Shown here: in pieces, positions 1-8,158 of the stretch
Layout of the letters: each line of letters begins with the position of its first letter
How positions within the stretch are numbered: the first letter of the stretch is position 1
DNA from: Bacillus sp. SKDU12
GTDB taxonomy: Bacteria; Bacillota; Bacilli; Bacillales; Bacillaceae
Length of the DNA stretch: 64,000 nucleotides
NCBI RefSeq assembly: GCF_010093085.1
Contig: NZ_MSRC01000003.1
Coordinates: 496,001-560,000, forward strand
Direction: 5' to 3'
The notes under the pieces: generated by a model
Databases searched by the model: none
What the model saw: only the letters and a program-made list of their open reading frames with translations
Told to the model about the DNA's origin: nothing
Program-made: the position numbers and the translations under genes

Positions 1-2
1 AG

Positions 3-200
3 GCGGAGGAAGAAACAGAACGCATCGGGTTGATTACTCACATCAAAATGATGATTGAGAGCAATGAAAAGGCTGCGCAAATGATTGAGGAGTTCCAGAT
101 CAAAGCGAATCAGAAGCTTGAACAATGGAATATCAAACTTGCTAATGCTGCTATTGATAGATTAAACAGCGTTTTGGGAGGTGAGCCAGGTGAAAAATGA
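3..200 (+). CDS. Phage early-region protein, 5' truncated by the window edge
   Basis: An open frame enters from the left edge and ends with TGA at 198-200. About 65 residues are visible. They are charged and helical (EEETERIGLI, then NEKAAQMIEEFQ), as expected of a coiled coil. The next gene starts inside its last codons, so the two are translationally coupled. Its position just upstream of an SSB-like gene and a primase suggests an early replication or recombination accessory protein. I do not recognise the family and the N-terminus is missing. Confidence 0.6.
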   Translation, partial: AEEETERIGLITHIKMMIESNEKAAQMIEEFQIKANQKLEQWNIKLANAAIDRLNSVLGGEPGEK

Positions 201-387
201 TTCAAAGCTCGAAGAGATTCGGGGGCATGCGACTATATCTGATGTGCCCTGGTTAATTTCAGAGATTGATAGATTGAATAGTGGCATAGACAGTGTAATT
301 TATGATTTGCGAAATGAAGACATCACCGATCCGCATGTAGTGGATTCAATTACTCAAAATCTTGTAGCTGTACTAAACGGCAAATAA
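190..387 (+). CDS. Small phage early protein, unknown
   Basis: A 65-residue acidic protein. I choose the GTG at 190 because GGAGGTGA lies 5-6 bases upstream; the GTG at 181 would sit inside that Shine-Dalgarno sequence. It overlaps the previous gene by 11 bases and is followed 22 bases later by the DUF669-like gene, so all three are probably one early transcript. No domain is recognised. The composition (ISEIDRLNSGIDSVIYDLRN) suggests helices. Confidence 0.6.
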   Translation: MKNDSKLEEIRGHATISDVPWLISEIDRLNSGIDSVIYDLRNEDITDPHVVDSITQNLVAVLNGK

Positions 388-409
388 ACAAAAATTGGAG
401 GAATTAAAT

Positions 410-850
410 ATGTTCACAGTAGACCACAGCAAAGGCGAAGCTTTTGAACCAATTAAACCAGGAGAATATGAGGCAACGGTTATTAATTTTGAGGAGAAAA
501 CAGCAGCTTCATCCGGAAATAAGCGACTTGTCGTAGATTATGAAATCCGTTCTGACGTTGAACAGGCATGCCAGGGCCAGAAAATCCTATACGACAATTT
601 CACTGTTACAGATAATGCAATGTGGAGATTTCATCAAGCATCAAAGGCCGCGGGCTTCCCGAACGGAATGAAATTTAAGGATCATATTGAATGGGCGAAT
701 GCTTTCCTCAATAAACCGATCCGCCTAGTTGTCGGAGAAAGAGAGCATAACGGCAAAAAATATCCAGAAGTCAAAGCGTTTAAGCCGTCAGAAGCGCCGG
801 CGCCGGATACCGGCTCAATTACAGTGAGCGATGACGATGTACCATTTTGA
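410..850 (+). CDS. DUF669-like phage protein, SSB-like
   Basis: A 146-residue protein starting at the ATG at 410 (MFTVDHSKG), with GGAGG 7 bases upstream. It opens with a 'KPGEYEATVINFEE' beta strand and ends in the acidic tail SDDDVPF. That tail resembles the C-terminal tip with which single-strand DNA-binding proteins recruit partners. DUF669 proteins sit in phage replication modules beside primase-helicases, exactly as here. Role in single-strand binding is inferred from the tail and the neighbourhood, not proven by the sequence. Confidence 0.75.
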   Translation: MFTVDHSKGEAFEPIKPGEYEATVINFEEKTAASSGNKRLVVDYEIRSDVEQACQGQKILYDNFTVTDNAMWRFHQASKAAGFPNGMKFKDHIEWANAFLNKPIRLVVGEREHNGKKYPEVKAFKPSEAPAPDTGSITVSDDDVPF

Positions 851-910
851 TCACAAGAAATACATTTGAGGGAGTGTATGGCTCCCTCGTTTTTAAAGGG
901 GAGTTAATAC

Positions 911-3319
911 ATGTACGATTTTAAAAATATACCGCAAGAGCTAAAAAACGCCCCTCAGTGGATTCTATGGCGTTCGGAAGAGCGTAACGGCAAAAAAACG
1001 AAAGTGCCATATCAGATTGACGGCAGCATGGCTCAATCAAGCAATAAGAGAACCTGGTCCACCTTTGCCACTATCATGAAGTTTTTCAATGAACAGGAGT
1101 ATGACGGCATCGGCTTCATGTTTTCTAAAGATGATCCGTTCATCGGAATAGATATAGATCACTGTGTAAATGACGGTGTTCTATCTTCTTTCGCTCAGGA
1201 AATCATCCAAACAATCAACAGCTATACTGAATACTCCCCGAGTGGTGAGGGTGTTCATATTATCGCGAAAGGTAAGCTCCCATTACGCGGACCGGGCACA
1301 GGGAGAAAAAATATAGATAAAGGCCTGGAAGTATACAGGCATGGTCGTTATTTCACGTTCACCGGAAACAGTCTTGATGTTGGACCTGTGCGGGAACGAT
1401 CGGAAGAGATCAAAACCATCTTTGATAAATATTTAACAGAGAGGGAAGAAGCAAAATCAGTCAGCGCCCGATCACAATCAGGAAGCGATATGAGTAATCT
1501 TTCAAATAAAGAAATTTGGGAAAGAATGTTCAACAGTAAAAATGGAAAAAGCATTCAGGACCTTTTTAACGGCCAGCTGATTAATGACGATCATTCTTCC
1601 ACGGATATGGCTTTATGTAATCATCTAGCATTCTGGACGGACAAGGACGCATCAAAAATGGATTCTATGTTTCGTGAATCAAATTTGTTTCGCGAAAAGT
1701 GGGACCAGCAGCATTCAGCCGACGGAGCTACATATGGAGAAATGACTATTGCTGCAGCTATCTACTCGACCGGCCCCACAATATCCGACCTGATGGAGCA
1801 GCAAGAGCAGCCGTATGAAGTGTATTTCTCGCAGCCACAGGCCTCACAGGTTGCTGACACAGAGGAAATCATAGACACGCCACCGGTCTTTCATCTGACT
1901 GAGCTAGGGAACGCTGAAAGGCTTGTATATTACCATGGCAAGAATATCAGATACTGTAACGAGCTCGACTGGTTAATTTGGAACGGGAAGATGTGGGAGG
2001 AAGACAGCAAGAGGCAGATCGAGGCATTAACTGCACAAACTCTACGGGCCATTTACGGGGAAGCGAAGGCCACGGAAGACGGCTACAGAAAAAAGCAGCT
2101 TAACGATTGGGCTAAAAAATGCGAGCGTCGCAATATTCGAATGAACACCATCCTGGATACCCGGCCAATGGTTGCTGTTAGAAAACAAGAACTCGACTCT
2201 CATACATATCTGTTTAACTGTGAGAATGGTGTAATCGACTTAAAGACTGGGGAACTGCTGCCGCACGATCGTGATTTTCTATTCACTAAAATTTCATCAG
2301 TGGCTTATCAAAAGGATGCCGACTGCCCAAACTGGAAGGCATTCTTAGAAAGCATTTTTATAAATGAACAAGGTCAGCCAAACTATGAAATTATTGATTT
2401 CATGCAGAAAGCTATTGGCTATTCATTGACCGGGGATACTACGGAACAAGTCATGTTCTTTCTGTTTGGTAATGGCCGTAACGGTAAATCAACGTTTATC
2501 AATACAGTTCAGCAGCTGCTGGGCGATTATGGCCGGCAGACGAACAGCGACACATTCATAAAAAAGAAGAATGATAGCAGCATCAACAATGACATAGCCC
2601 GACTTGACGGGGCACGCTTTGTGTCGGCCGTTGAGAGTGAAGAAGGTCAGCAGCTGTCCGAGTCGTTGGTGAAGCAGATCACCGGGGGCGAAAAGATGTC
2701 CGCGCGTTTCTTACGCCAGGAGTATTTTGAGTTTACCCCAGAATTTAAAGTGTTCTTTACGACAAACCATAAACCAATTGTAAAAGGCAGCGATGAGGGT
2801 ATCTGGCGCCGTATCCGGCTTGTTCCATTCACTGTTACTATTCCAAAAGAAAAAGTGGACAAAAAGCTCCCGCAGAAACTTGCTGCAGAAATGCCTGGCA
2901 TTCTCAGGTGGGCGGTGGAAGGCTGCTTGAAGTGGCAGAAGGAAGGGCTCAAGGAGCCGGAAGTAATTCGAAAAGCTACGGAAGGTTATCGAGAGGATAT
3001 GGACATCCTTGGACCATTTCTTACTGAAAGGTGTGTTATTCACCCGGCCGCAAAGATTGAGTCGAAAGAGATTTATAAGGAATACAAAAATTGGTGTTTC
3101 GAAAATGATGATGTAGAGCTAAAAAATCGGGCATTTTATCGACAGCTTGAGATTCGGGGTTTTAAAAAGGAAGTAGGAGCAAAAAATAAGTTGTTTTTCT
3201 TTGGTATTGGTTTGCAAAAATTTCAAAGTCATCTTAATTTTGATGATGGGGTTAGTAAAAGGGTTAGTGAATCAACAGCAAAAAATAACGTAACGCCGAT
3301 GAAAAGAAAAAAGCTATAA
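911..3319 (+). CDS. Phage replicative primase-polymerase / D5-type SF3 helicase
   Basis: An 802-residue replication protein. The N-terminal roughly 170 residues look like a PrimPol/NrS-1-type primase domain (NAPQWILWR, then DPFIGIDIDHC, where the aspartates are likely metal ligands). A middle linker follows. From about residue 380 comes the D5_N region and an SF3 helicase: Walker A 'FGNGRNGKST' near residue 520, Walker B-like 'ARFVSAVESEEG', and the sensor region 'FFTTNHKPIVKGSDEGIWRR'. This is the TIGR01613-type phage/plasmid primase architecture at normal length. It should initiate and unwind during phage DNA replication. Direct repeats at its 3' end and just downstream look like an origin. 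Confidence 0.92.
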   Translation: MYDFKNIPQELKNAPQWILWRSEERNGKKTKVPYQIDGSMAQSSNKRTWSTFATIMKFFNEQEYDGIGFMFSKDDPFIGIDIDHCVNDGVLSSFAQEIIQTINSYTEYSPSGEGVHIIAKGKLPLRGPGTGRKNIDKGLEVYRHGRYFTFTGNSLDVGPVRERSEEIKTIFDKYLTEREEAKSVSARSQSGSDMSNLSNKEIWERMFNSKNGKSIQDLFNGQLINDDHSSTDMALCNHLAFWTDKDASKMDSMFRESNLFREKWDQQHSADGATYGEMTIAAAIYSTGPTISDLMEQQEQPYEVYFSQPQASQVADTEEIIDTPPVFHLTELGNAERLVYYHGKNIRYCNELDWLIWNGKMWEEDSKRQIEALTAQTLRAIYGEAKATEDGYRKKQLNDWAKKCERRNIRMNTILDTRPMVAVRKQELDSHTYLFNCENGVIDLKTGELLPHDRDFLFTKISSVAYQKDADCPNWKAFLESIFINEQGQPNYEIIDFMQKAIGYSLTGDTTEQVMFFLFGNGRNGKSTFINTVQQLLGDYGRQTNSDTFIKKKNDSSINNDIARLDGARFVSAVESEEGQQLSESLVKQITGGEKMSARFLRQEYFEFTPEFKVFFTTNHKPIVKGSDEGIWRRIRLVPFTVTIPKEKVDKKLPQKLAAEMPGILRWAVEGCLKWQKEGLKEPEVIRKATEGYREDMDILGPFLTERCVIHPAAKIESKEIYKEYKNWCFENDDVELKNRAFYRQLEIRGFKKEVGAKNKLFFFGIGLQKFQSHLNFDDGVSKRVSESTAKNNVTPMKRKKL

Positions 3320-3494
3320 GCCTTGGTATATAAGGGTTTTAAATGATGTTTTTCATTAGAAATTTAACGCAGGGTTAGAATGGGTTAGTTAATTTATATG
3401 TTCCTCTCACATGAAAATTAATTAATAAAAAATAATATATATATATATAGGGCTTTAATACAAAAATATATAACCCTAACTAACTCACTAACCC
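3249..3494. repeat. Candidate phage replication origin: GGGTTAGT iterons around an AT-rich stretch
   Basis: GGGTTAGT or a one-base variant occurs at 3249-3256, 3261-3268, 3372-3379 and 3382-3389. It occurs in inverted orientation at 3487-3494, with a further half copy at 3471-3476. Between the direct and inverted groups lies an AT-rich tract with an alternating AT run (about 3434-3449). Iterons flanking an AT-rich unwinding element beside the replicative helicase are typical of phage origins. The repeats are seen directly; origin function is inferred. Confidence 0.5.
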
Positions 3495-3516
3495 TTTTTA
3501 TAAAGAGGTGAGAAAA

Positions 3517-3954
3517 TTGCACCCAAAACAAATTTGTTCCGATTTAGAGGTATTGGGCTCTCGTTTGGTTCTCGATGGAAACGATCTTTATATTGAGAAT
3601 CCTGAAAAAGTCTATCCGGAACTTGAGGCATTTGTCCAATCTTACAAAATGCGAATTATCCGGTATTTGAAAGGTGAATACTCGGATCGTGAACATAATG
3701 TGAAACAGACAATAGATAAAATCATTAATTATTTCATGGGCATTGATCAAGATATAAATAGAAAAATAGATGACTGGTTCAATCATGATTATGAATCAGT
3801 TATGAAGGTGATGAAATTACTTGTTCTCTTTTGGGAGAACGGCTGGAGGGAGCTAAAGGAGTCCGTTTCAAACTTTGAAAGTGAAGAAACGGACCAGCTT
3901 TCCAAAGAAATCTATGATCGGGCCATGTCGTATTTTAAGGGGAAGAAAGCATGA
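3517..3954 (+). CDS. Phage protein with TubC_N-like N-terminal domain
   Basis: A 145-residue protein. The start is taken at TTG 3517 because GAGGTG lies 6 bases upstream; a GTG at 3508 would be inside the Shine-Dalgarno sequence. Residues 1-50 (LEVLGSRLVLDGNDLYI, later a helix ending IIRYLKG) match the pattern of a TubC_N docking domain, which is also found in front of phage primase-like proteins. The rest is helical and unrecognised. It overlaps the downstream nuclease gene by 4 bases (ATGA), so both are in one operon. Possibly a docking partner of the replication machinery. Confidence 0.6.
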   Translation: MHPKQICSDLEVLGSRLVLDGNDLYIENPEKVYPELEAFVQSYKMRIIRYLKGEYSDREHNVKQTIDKIINYFMGIDQDINRKIDDWFNHDYESVMKVMKLLVLFWENGWRELKESVSNFESEETDQLSKEIYDRAMSYFKGKKA

Positions 3955-4490
3955 CAATTATTCACTATAACTATTCGGAAACTGAGTTAAAAGAGATTCT
4001 GGACAGCATGATCATTATTGTGGATACGAGGGAGCAAAAGAATCAGCATGTTCTCGATTATCTCCGTAAAAAGAAAGTGGCAATCAAATTCAAAGGAATG
4101 AAAACCGGCGATTACTCGGCCATGATTCCCAAGAATGATGAATTTGGAATCAGCCGTGATATGTATTTGAATGCAGCAATTGAACGAAAAAACGGAGTGG
4201 ACGAGTTGGTTCAGTCGATTAAAGACCGTTCTCGTTTTGAAAATGAATTAATTCGGGCGTCCAGGCATCCATTCACTCTTCTTGTGGAAGACCTTGAAGG
4301 GTACCAAAAGATACTCAACGGAAAATATCGTTCAAAGTATGAACCGAAAGCGCTGCTGGGCAGCTTAAAAACATTTGAAGTGCGTTACAATTTTTCAACG
4401 GTTTTTATTAATCCCAGTGCGACCGGAAACTATATCTATCATCATTTTCATTATATGGCTCGGGAATTATTAAAAGGTGGATTATTATAG
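3951..4490 (+). CDS. ERCC4-domain nuclease
   Basis: A 179-residue protein with an ERCC4/XPF-type nuclease core: 'IIVDTREQKNQ' (residues 23-33), 'MKTGDYS' (about 50) and 'AAIERKNGVDELVQSI' (about 75). This reproduces the family signature GDx(n)ERKxxxD with catalytic D, E, R and K present. Such single-domain phage versions probably cut branched or flap DNA during replication and recombination. Translation is coupled to the preceding gene by an ATGA overlap. No HhH domain is present, as usual for phage versions. Confidence 0.85.
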   Translation: MTIIHYNYSETELKEILDSMIIIVDTREQKNQHVLDYLRKKKVAIKFKGMKTGDYSAMIPKNDEFGISRDMYLNAAIERKNGVDELVQSIKDRSRFENELIRASRHPFTLLVEDLEGYQKILNGKYRSKYEPKALLGSLKTFEVRYNFSTVFINPSATGNYIYHHFHYMARELLKGGLL

Positions 4491-4583
4491 CAAAGCCCAG
4501 ACAGCAGAGAAGTTGTAAAAATTTAAATCTTATTATATACAAAATGAGTTTTGCTATCTGGCTTCCTATATAATCACGTATTT

Positions 4584-4901
4584 TTATCGTGAGATGTGTT
4601 GTTTACCATCTAGTTCGTTAAGTGGTATCCATCTACCCTCTATAGCACATACCCCAGAACCTCTTTCTATTGGATATACGACATAGATGAATTCCATCCA
4701 GTCGCCTATTGAGCTGACATACTCAAAGCGTACATCATGAATAAATATTCTAGTTTCTCTAGGAAAGGAACTCGTATTTGCTGGGGCTGAAATCATCTGA
4801 CCGATACTTGGTTGGTATTTTCTTTGTTCTGATCTTTGAATATTCTGTGTGTAATTATTGTGAATATACGGTGACGGAACAGGATAATACATTAGATACA
4901 T
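4584..4901 (-). CDS. Unknown reverse-strand protein in the early region
   Basis: A 105-residue protein facing against its phage neighbours. The ATG at 4901 has AAGGAG upstream. It is rich in Tyr, Pro and Ser at the N-terminus (YPVPSPYIHNNYTQN) and ends with a compact beta-type segment (IEGRWIPLNELDGK). No signal peptide, membrane segment or known motif is visible. A lone opposite-strand gene inside an early operon, with lower GC than its neighbours, is typical of an acquired moron. Function unknown. Confidence 0.6.
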   Translation of the reverse strand: MYLMYYPVPSPYIHNNYTQNIQRSEQRKYQPSIGQMISAPANTSSFPRETRIFIHDVRFEYVSSIGDWMEFIYVVYPIERGSGVCAIEGRWIPLNELDGKQHISR

Positions 4902-5032
4902 TTTAAAACATCTCCTTGGAAAATAATTTACAGTTCATCGTATTTCTAATTTGTGTATAAGGTGATGGGTAAAACTTATTGTCCTGTTTTTAGGGATTTA
5001 ATCACAAAAAGCCTGATGGTCGGCAGTTGTAA

Positions 5033-5095
5033 GTGCTTTCAATAAAAGAATTAGACGAAAAAATTCAAAAGGTTTTGATTGAAAGGGGAAAATAA
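5033..5095 (+). CDS. Possible 20-residue upstream ORF
   Basis: GTG at 5033 opens a 20-codon frame (LSIKELDEKIQKVLIERG) that closes just before the metallopeptidase start at 5098. No good Shine-Dalgarno is seen at its GTG, so it may be a decayed remnant. The peptide is strongly helical and resembles the opening of many phage regulatory proteins. Confidence 0.25.
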   Translation: MLSIKELDEKIQKVLIERGK

Positions 5096-5097
5096 AT

Positions 5098-5613
5098 ATG
5101 GTATTTGTAGGTTTTGAAGAATCGAAGGAATTACGACAGTTGGCTGAAAGCATAATTGACGAGCACCACCCACATTTAAAAGACGCTAAACAGCAAATTG
5201 GTTTCTATCTACGGGAAGGGAACAGCAAGTGGGCAGGAAAGGCGAAAAAATGCACAGCATTCGAACGTCATATGACCGATTACATGCTTTTCGTGTTTAT
5301 CAATAAGGCTGCATGGAAGACGATGCCGGAGGAACAACGCGCTGCTCTGGTAGATCATGAGCTTTGCCATTTTACTCGAGAAAAATGGGAAGAGCCTGAC
5401 CCGCAAGACCAAAACAAATGGGTGACTGTGTACGGTGCTGCCACCGATCCAGACAGCTGGGGTATCCGTGAGCATGATGTTGAGGAATTCTCTGAAATTA
5501 TCGAGCGCCATGGTTTATGGGATACCGGTATTGAAACATTTGCCGAGGCAGTACGTGAAGCTGATCACCAAATGACCATTTCAGACGTGCAGCGTCTATC
5601 GAGGGTGAAATAA
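5098..5613 (+). CDS. Phage putative metallopeptidase
   Basis: A 171-residue protein with the zinc signature 'LVDHELCHF' (residues about 84-92) and a possible third ligand in 'EHDVEEFSEIIERHG'. The length and motif fit the phage putative metallopeptidase family (SprT-like minimal proteases of siphoviruses), often found near late regulators. The start has AAGGGG 9 bases upstream. The substrate is unknown. It is followed directly (ATG after TAA) by a small gene in the same operon. Confidence 0.8.
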   Translation: MVFVGFEESKELRQLAESIIDEHHPHLKDAKQQIGFYLREGNSKWAGKAKKCTAFERHMTDYMLFVFINKAAWKTMPEEQRAALVDHELCHFTREKWEEPDPQDQNKWVTVYGAATDPDSWGIREHDVEEFSEIIERHGLWDTGIETFAEAVREADHQMTISDVQRLSRVK

Positions 5614-5784
5614 ATGGGGGTAGTCAGAAACTTTATATCAGGGGATTTTGCATGCATCGGAACCGAACATGAGTTCGTTTTGGTTATGAAAAATAAAATA
5701 TATGGTCCTTATGATAACAGCAAGTTTAAAGCCATGTTATATGCGTTGGAATGTGGCTTAAAAAGTGAAAGGACAGCGAAATGA
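5614..5784 (+). CDS. Small phage protein, unknown
   Basis: A 56-residue ORF (MGVVRNFISGDFACIGTEHE...) whose ATG immediately follows the metallopeptidase stop codon and whose stop overlaps the next ATG (ATGA). The tight packing and a beta-rich sequence (EFVLVMKNKIYGPYD) support a real gene. No family recognised. Confidence 0.55.
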   Translation: MGVVRNFISGDFACIGTEHEFVLVMKNKIYGPYDNSKFKAMLYALECGLKSERTAK

Positions 5785-5885
5785 TTATATTTATTGGCTC
5801 ACTATTCGTTATTAATTCAGTGGCTCTTGCCTTATGGATTTGCTTAACAGAACGCCAAATACAAAAATGGGAACGCGAAAAATAG
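5781..5885 (+). CDS. Tiny membrane protein
   Basis: A 34-residue ORF overlapping the upstream stop by four bases. Residues 2-22 form one hydrophobic segment (IIFIGSLFVINSVALALWIC) followed by a charged tail (RQIQKWEREK). It lies in the short early-to-late switch operon. Small single-span phage proteins of this kind are common. Function unknown. Confidence 0.5.
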   Translation: MIIFIGSLFVINSVALALWICLTERQIQKWEREK

Positions 5886-5902
5886 AGGAAAGGAGGACGG
5901 GT

Positions 5903-6280
5903 GTGACAGAACAACTTTCATTCCTTCATCCTGTGGATTTGAAGGCAGTCCGTAAAATCGTAATCAAAGAACTCAAAGATTATCGAGCTTTGAAAGTACA
6001 GCTTGAGAATAAAAAGGAATCGGTTGAAGCTGGCATCAGCCCGTTTCCTTCTATCAGAGATTCTTTTATATTAAATGAATTGAAGGTCAAACAGATGGAA
6101 AGGGCGTTAGAAAACAGTCTGGACGATGAAGAACGGATGATCATTGAGAAAAAATACTTAGCTGCCAGCCAAACAAAGGACATTCATATCTATATGGAAC
6201 TTGGCATGAAGAAGGACACCTATTATGAAATAAAACAGCGTGCCATTTTACGTATTGCCACAGCACTCGGAATAATCTGA
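5903..6280 (+). CDS. ArpU-family late transcription regulator
   Basis: A 125-residue protein. The start is GTG 5903, behind AAAGGAGG 7 bases upstream. The N-terminal part is helical. The C-terminal half (DEERMIIEKKYL, then MELGMKKDTYYEIKQRAILRIA) has the sigma-70 region 4-like helix-turn-helix typical of ArpU/RinA/PBSX Xpf-type regulators, which switch on late genes. It sits at the usual place between early genes and the packaging module. A terminator overlaps its stop codon, and a GGGGAC repeat array follows at 6315. Confidence 0.82.
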   Translation: MTEQLSFLHPVDLKAVRKIVIKELKDYRALKVQLENKKESVEAGISPFPSIRDSFILNELKVKQMERALENSLDDEERMIIEKKYLAASQTKDIHIYMELGMKKDTYYEIKQRAILRIATALGII

Positions 6281-6291
6281 GTGCTTTTTTT
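6262..6291 (+). terminator. Terminator of the early/ArpU operon
   Basis: AGCACTC (6262-6268) pairs with GAGTGCT (6279-6285) and is followed by a run of T. The stop codon of the ArpU gene lies inside the hairpin. Confidence 0.75.
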
Positions 6292-6721
6292 GTCGACAAA
6301 TTTCCGATAAAACAGGGGACATTTTAGGGGACAAAAAGGGGGACTATTTATGTTTGAAATCTCGATAAACTTAACCTATCAACGAAATACGATAAATAAA
6401 ACTTATAGAAATATACGGGAGAAGCGTCTTTCCCTTATCAAGACGAATTCGGATACGGAACAAAGGTGTTGAGGAATGAAGCCAAAACGAGAGGAACATT
6501 CTGAGCCTGGATAGCAGCTAGTCTGAGGCGTCCGTATCGGGAGAATAGTATTATCGTGTTTCATTGTGCGATCTTGCTATACTTGGCTTCCTCTCGGAGT
6601 ATTGTGAGATGCAAATAATAGTTATAGAAAATTGCATATTTTTTGAAAAAAGAGTATTATTTCTCTAGGAGCATAAACCTTTAGTCTTGAAAACCAATAA
6701 AAGAAAGTAGGATAGTAAAAT
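6281..6721. other. Intergenic region with crossed inverted repeats
   Basis: Apart from the repeat array, this stretch has a weak 40-codon ORF (ATG 6350 to TGA 6472, preceded by GGGGG). It also has two long-range inverted pairs: 6450-6459 with 6531-6540 (9 of 10 bp) and 6488-6496 with 6588-6596 (9 bp perfect). The pairs cross each other (order a-b-a'-b'), as in a pseudoknot. It may encode a structured RNA or be rearranged DNA. No convincing gene. Confidence 0.35.
6289..6344 (+). promoter_or_regulatory. Palindrome plus three GGGGAC repeats at 12-bp spacing
   Basis: TTTGTCGACAAA (6289-6300) is a perfect 12-bp palindrome. GGGGAC then occurs at 6315, 6327 and 6339, exactly 12 bp apart, with A/T-rich spacers. 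This immediately follows the ArpU gene and its terminator. The array looks like a protein-binding site, perhaps for the late regulator; that role is inferred. Confidence 0.45.
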
Positions 6722-7642
6722 ATGTTTGTTGGGATTAAGAAGAATAAAGATAATGAAAGAACAATTAATTTCCTAGAGAACCTTGTTATTGAAAAGAAAC
6801 CAGAAAGAATAATTTTATTTAGTACAAAGTCGGAAAGTTCTTCTAGGTTAATGGAAGATTTTCTAACGGCGCTAAACGCTAATAAACTCAAGACTAAAAT
6901 TATTAAGTTTGAAGATATAATAAATGATTCATATTATTACATAGACACTCAGAAACATGATTTGGTTGCAATAGACGGCTTCTTAAACAAAATTGTTTTA
7001 ACAGCAGATCAGGAAAAGGCTCTTGACTTGTTTCTCGCCACACATGAAGGGGAACGAATATTTTTTAATTGTCCATTAACACCTAAAGAGATTTTTTCTT
7101 TAAAGGGACAGTTAATAAGCGAATCGAGCTTTTCGAGAACTATTTTCGGTAGCTGTCAATTATTTTTAAATGAAAGTGATAGAGAAGAATTTCTTAAGAT
7201 GCTATATCATTTTAGAGAAATAAGTCCAGATAATCGAATTAAACAATCAATAAATTTCTTAGAGAATAAAATAACACCTTACCAAGAGTTAGAATTTATA
7301 TCGAAAGAAAAAATACAGGAGTTATTATCACAAGGCAACGACAGTTATAACACATGTTTAATTCTAACAAAAGAACCACAATTAAAATTGATTCCTTTTG
7401 AAAACCTTAAGCAATTTGATATAGCTGTTAGGTTGGAGTCATTTGCAGCTGGTAATGGTTATGTTGGGAAAAAACCTTCAAATGCTAGTGTTAATGAGTA
7501 TTTTCGAACACTTTTAGAAGGCTATTATACTTTTCTTAAAACAGGTAAAGAACAATACTTAGATTATTTAGTGTATAGTTCTTTTACAGACTTAGATCTT
7601 ATTTTAGAAATAAAGAAAGAAATGAAGAAAATTAATTCATAA
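6722..7642 (+). CDS. Unknown cargo protein, possibly Rossmann-like N-terminus
   Basis: A 306-residue soluble protein, AT-rich relative to the structural genes, in the cargo slot between the late regulator and HNH/terminase. The first about 130 residues alternate beta and alpha (RIILFSTKSESSSRLMEDFL, then HDLVAIDGFLNKIVLT), which resembles a Rossmann or CARF-type nucleotide-sensing fold. No catalytic signature is clear. The C-terminal half is helical. A terminator follows directly. Phage genes in such slots are often defence or exclusion functions; that is only inference here. Confidence 0.65.
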   Translation: MFVGIKKNKDNERTINFLENLVIEKKPERIILFSTKSESSSRLMEDFLTALNANKLKTKIIKFEDIINDSYYYIDTQKHDLVAIDGFLNKIVLTADQEKALDLFLATHEGERIFFNCPLTPKEIFSLKGQLISESSFSRTIFGSCQLFLNESDREEFLKMLYHFREISPDNRIKQSINFLENKITPYQELEFISKEKIQELLSQGNDSYNTCLILTKEPQLKLIPFENLKQFDIAVRLESFAAGNGYVGKKPSNASVNEYFRTLLEGYYTFLKTGKEQYLDYLVYSSFTDLDLILEIKKEMKKINS

Positions 7643-7649
7643 TTAAAAG

Positions 7650-7678
7650 AAGCATCCTATGTTTATGGGTGCTTTTTT
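7650..7678 (+). terminator. Terminator after the 306-residue cargo gene
   Basis: AGCATCC pairs with GGGTGCT across an 8-base loop and is followed by TTTTTTT. Nearly the same hairpin recurs at 8132, downstream of the next gene. Confidence 0.8.
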
Positions 7679-7679
7679 T

Positions 7680-7708
7680 ATTCTCGGTAAACTACTTCCG
7701 GTAAATCG
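7680..7708 (+). repeat. Direct repeat, left copy, flanking a cargo gene
   Basis: A 29-bp element (ATTCTCGGTAAACTACTTCC, continuing GGTAAATCG) directly behind a terminator. The right copy at 8159-8187 differs at 3 positions. The terminator arms in front of both copies also match, so the repeated unit is about 55-60 bp. Confidence 0.75.
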
Positions 7709-7776
7709 TTCGACAAATTTTGCAAAAGATAAAAATGAAATATCTTCCACCGATGTAATAGGTGGGAGGTGATAAA

Positions 7777-8115
7777 ATGAGTAATTATCCATACAAACAT
7801 GATAAAGGTAGCCTTGTTTATAAAGTGGAGAATTATAAATTCCGTTTTCGAGGAATACATGCTGCTGAAATTGAAATAGCAGATGTACCAGGAGAAAATG
7901 CAGCATTTACATTCCAAATCGAAGAAAATAAAACGTTTTGGGGCGATGTGCCATCTGACTTGCTAGGAAAGTTGCACTCAGGTTGTGAAGAATTAAAACC
8001 TTTTGGGGTTGAATTGACTTTTTACAATGACAAAGATGCAGCTATACAAGTTGCTACTGATACCATCGAAAAAATCTTAAACAAATACAAAGCGCCAGGG
8101 AAATTAGATTTTTAA
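7777..8115 (+). CDS. Unknown small cargo protein flanked by direct repeats
   Basis: A 112-residue protein starting at ATG 7777 with an excellent GGGAGGTGATAAA in front; an in-frame ATG at 7762 lacks one. It is mostly beta in the first half (YKFRFRGIHAAEIEIADV) and helical at the end (ATDTIEKILNKYK). No known motif. It sits alone between two copies of a terminator-plus-29-bp repeat, which makes it look like an exchangeable cassette. Confidence 0.65.
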   Translation: MSNYPYKHDKGSLVYKVENYKFRFRGIHAAEIEIADVPGENAAFTFQIEENKTFWGDVPSDLLGKLHSGCEELKPFGVELTFYNDKDAAIQVATDTIEKILNKYKAPGKLDF

Positions 8116-8131
8116 TATTCTCTAAGCATAA

Positions 8132-8155
8132 AAAGCATCCTTCGGGGTGCTTTTT
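8132..8155 (+). terminator. Terminator after the 112-residue cargo gene
   Basis: AGCATCC-TTCG-GGGTGCT with a UUCG tetraloop, followed by TTTTT. Near-identical stem to the terminator at 7650. Confidence 0.85.
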
Positions 8156-8158
8156 AAT

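Noticed and set aside
2647..3043. Minus-strand 101- and 110-residue ORFs in the helicase gene
   Set aside because: Antisense to the conserved SF3 helicase region, with no start signals.
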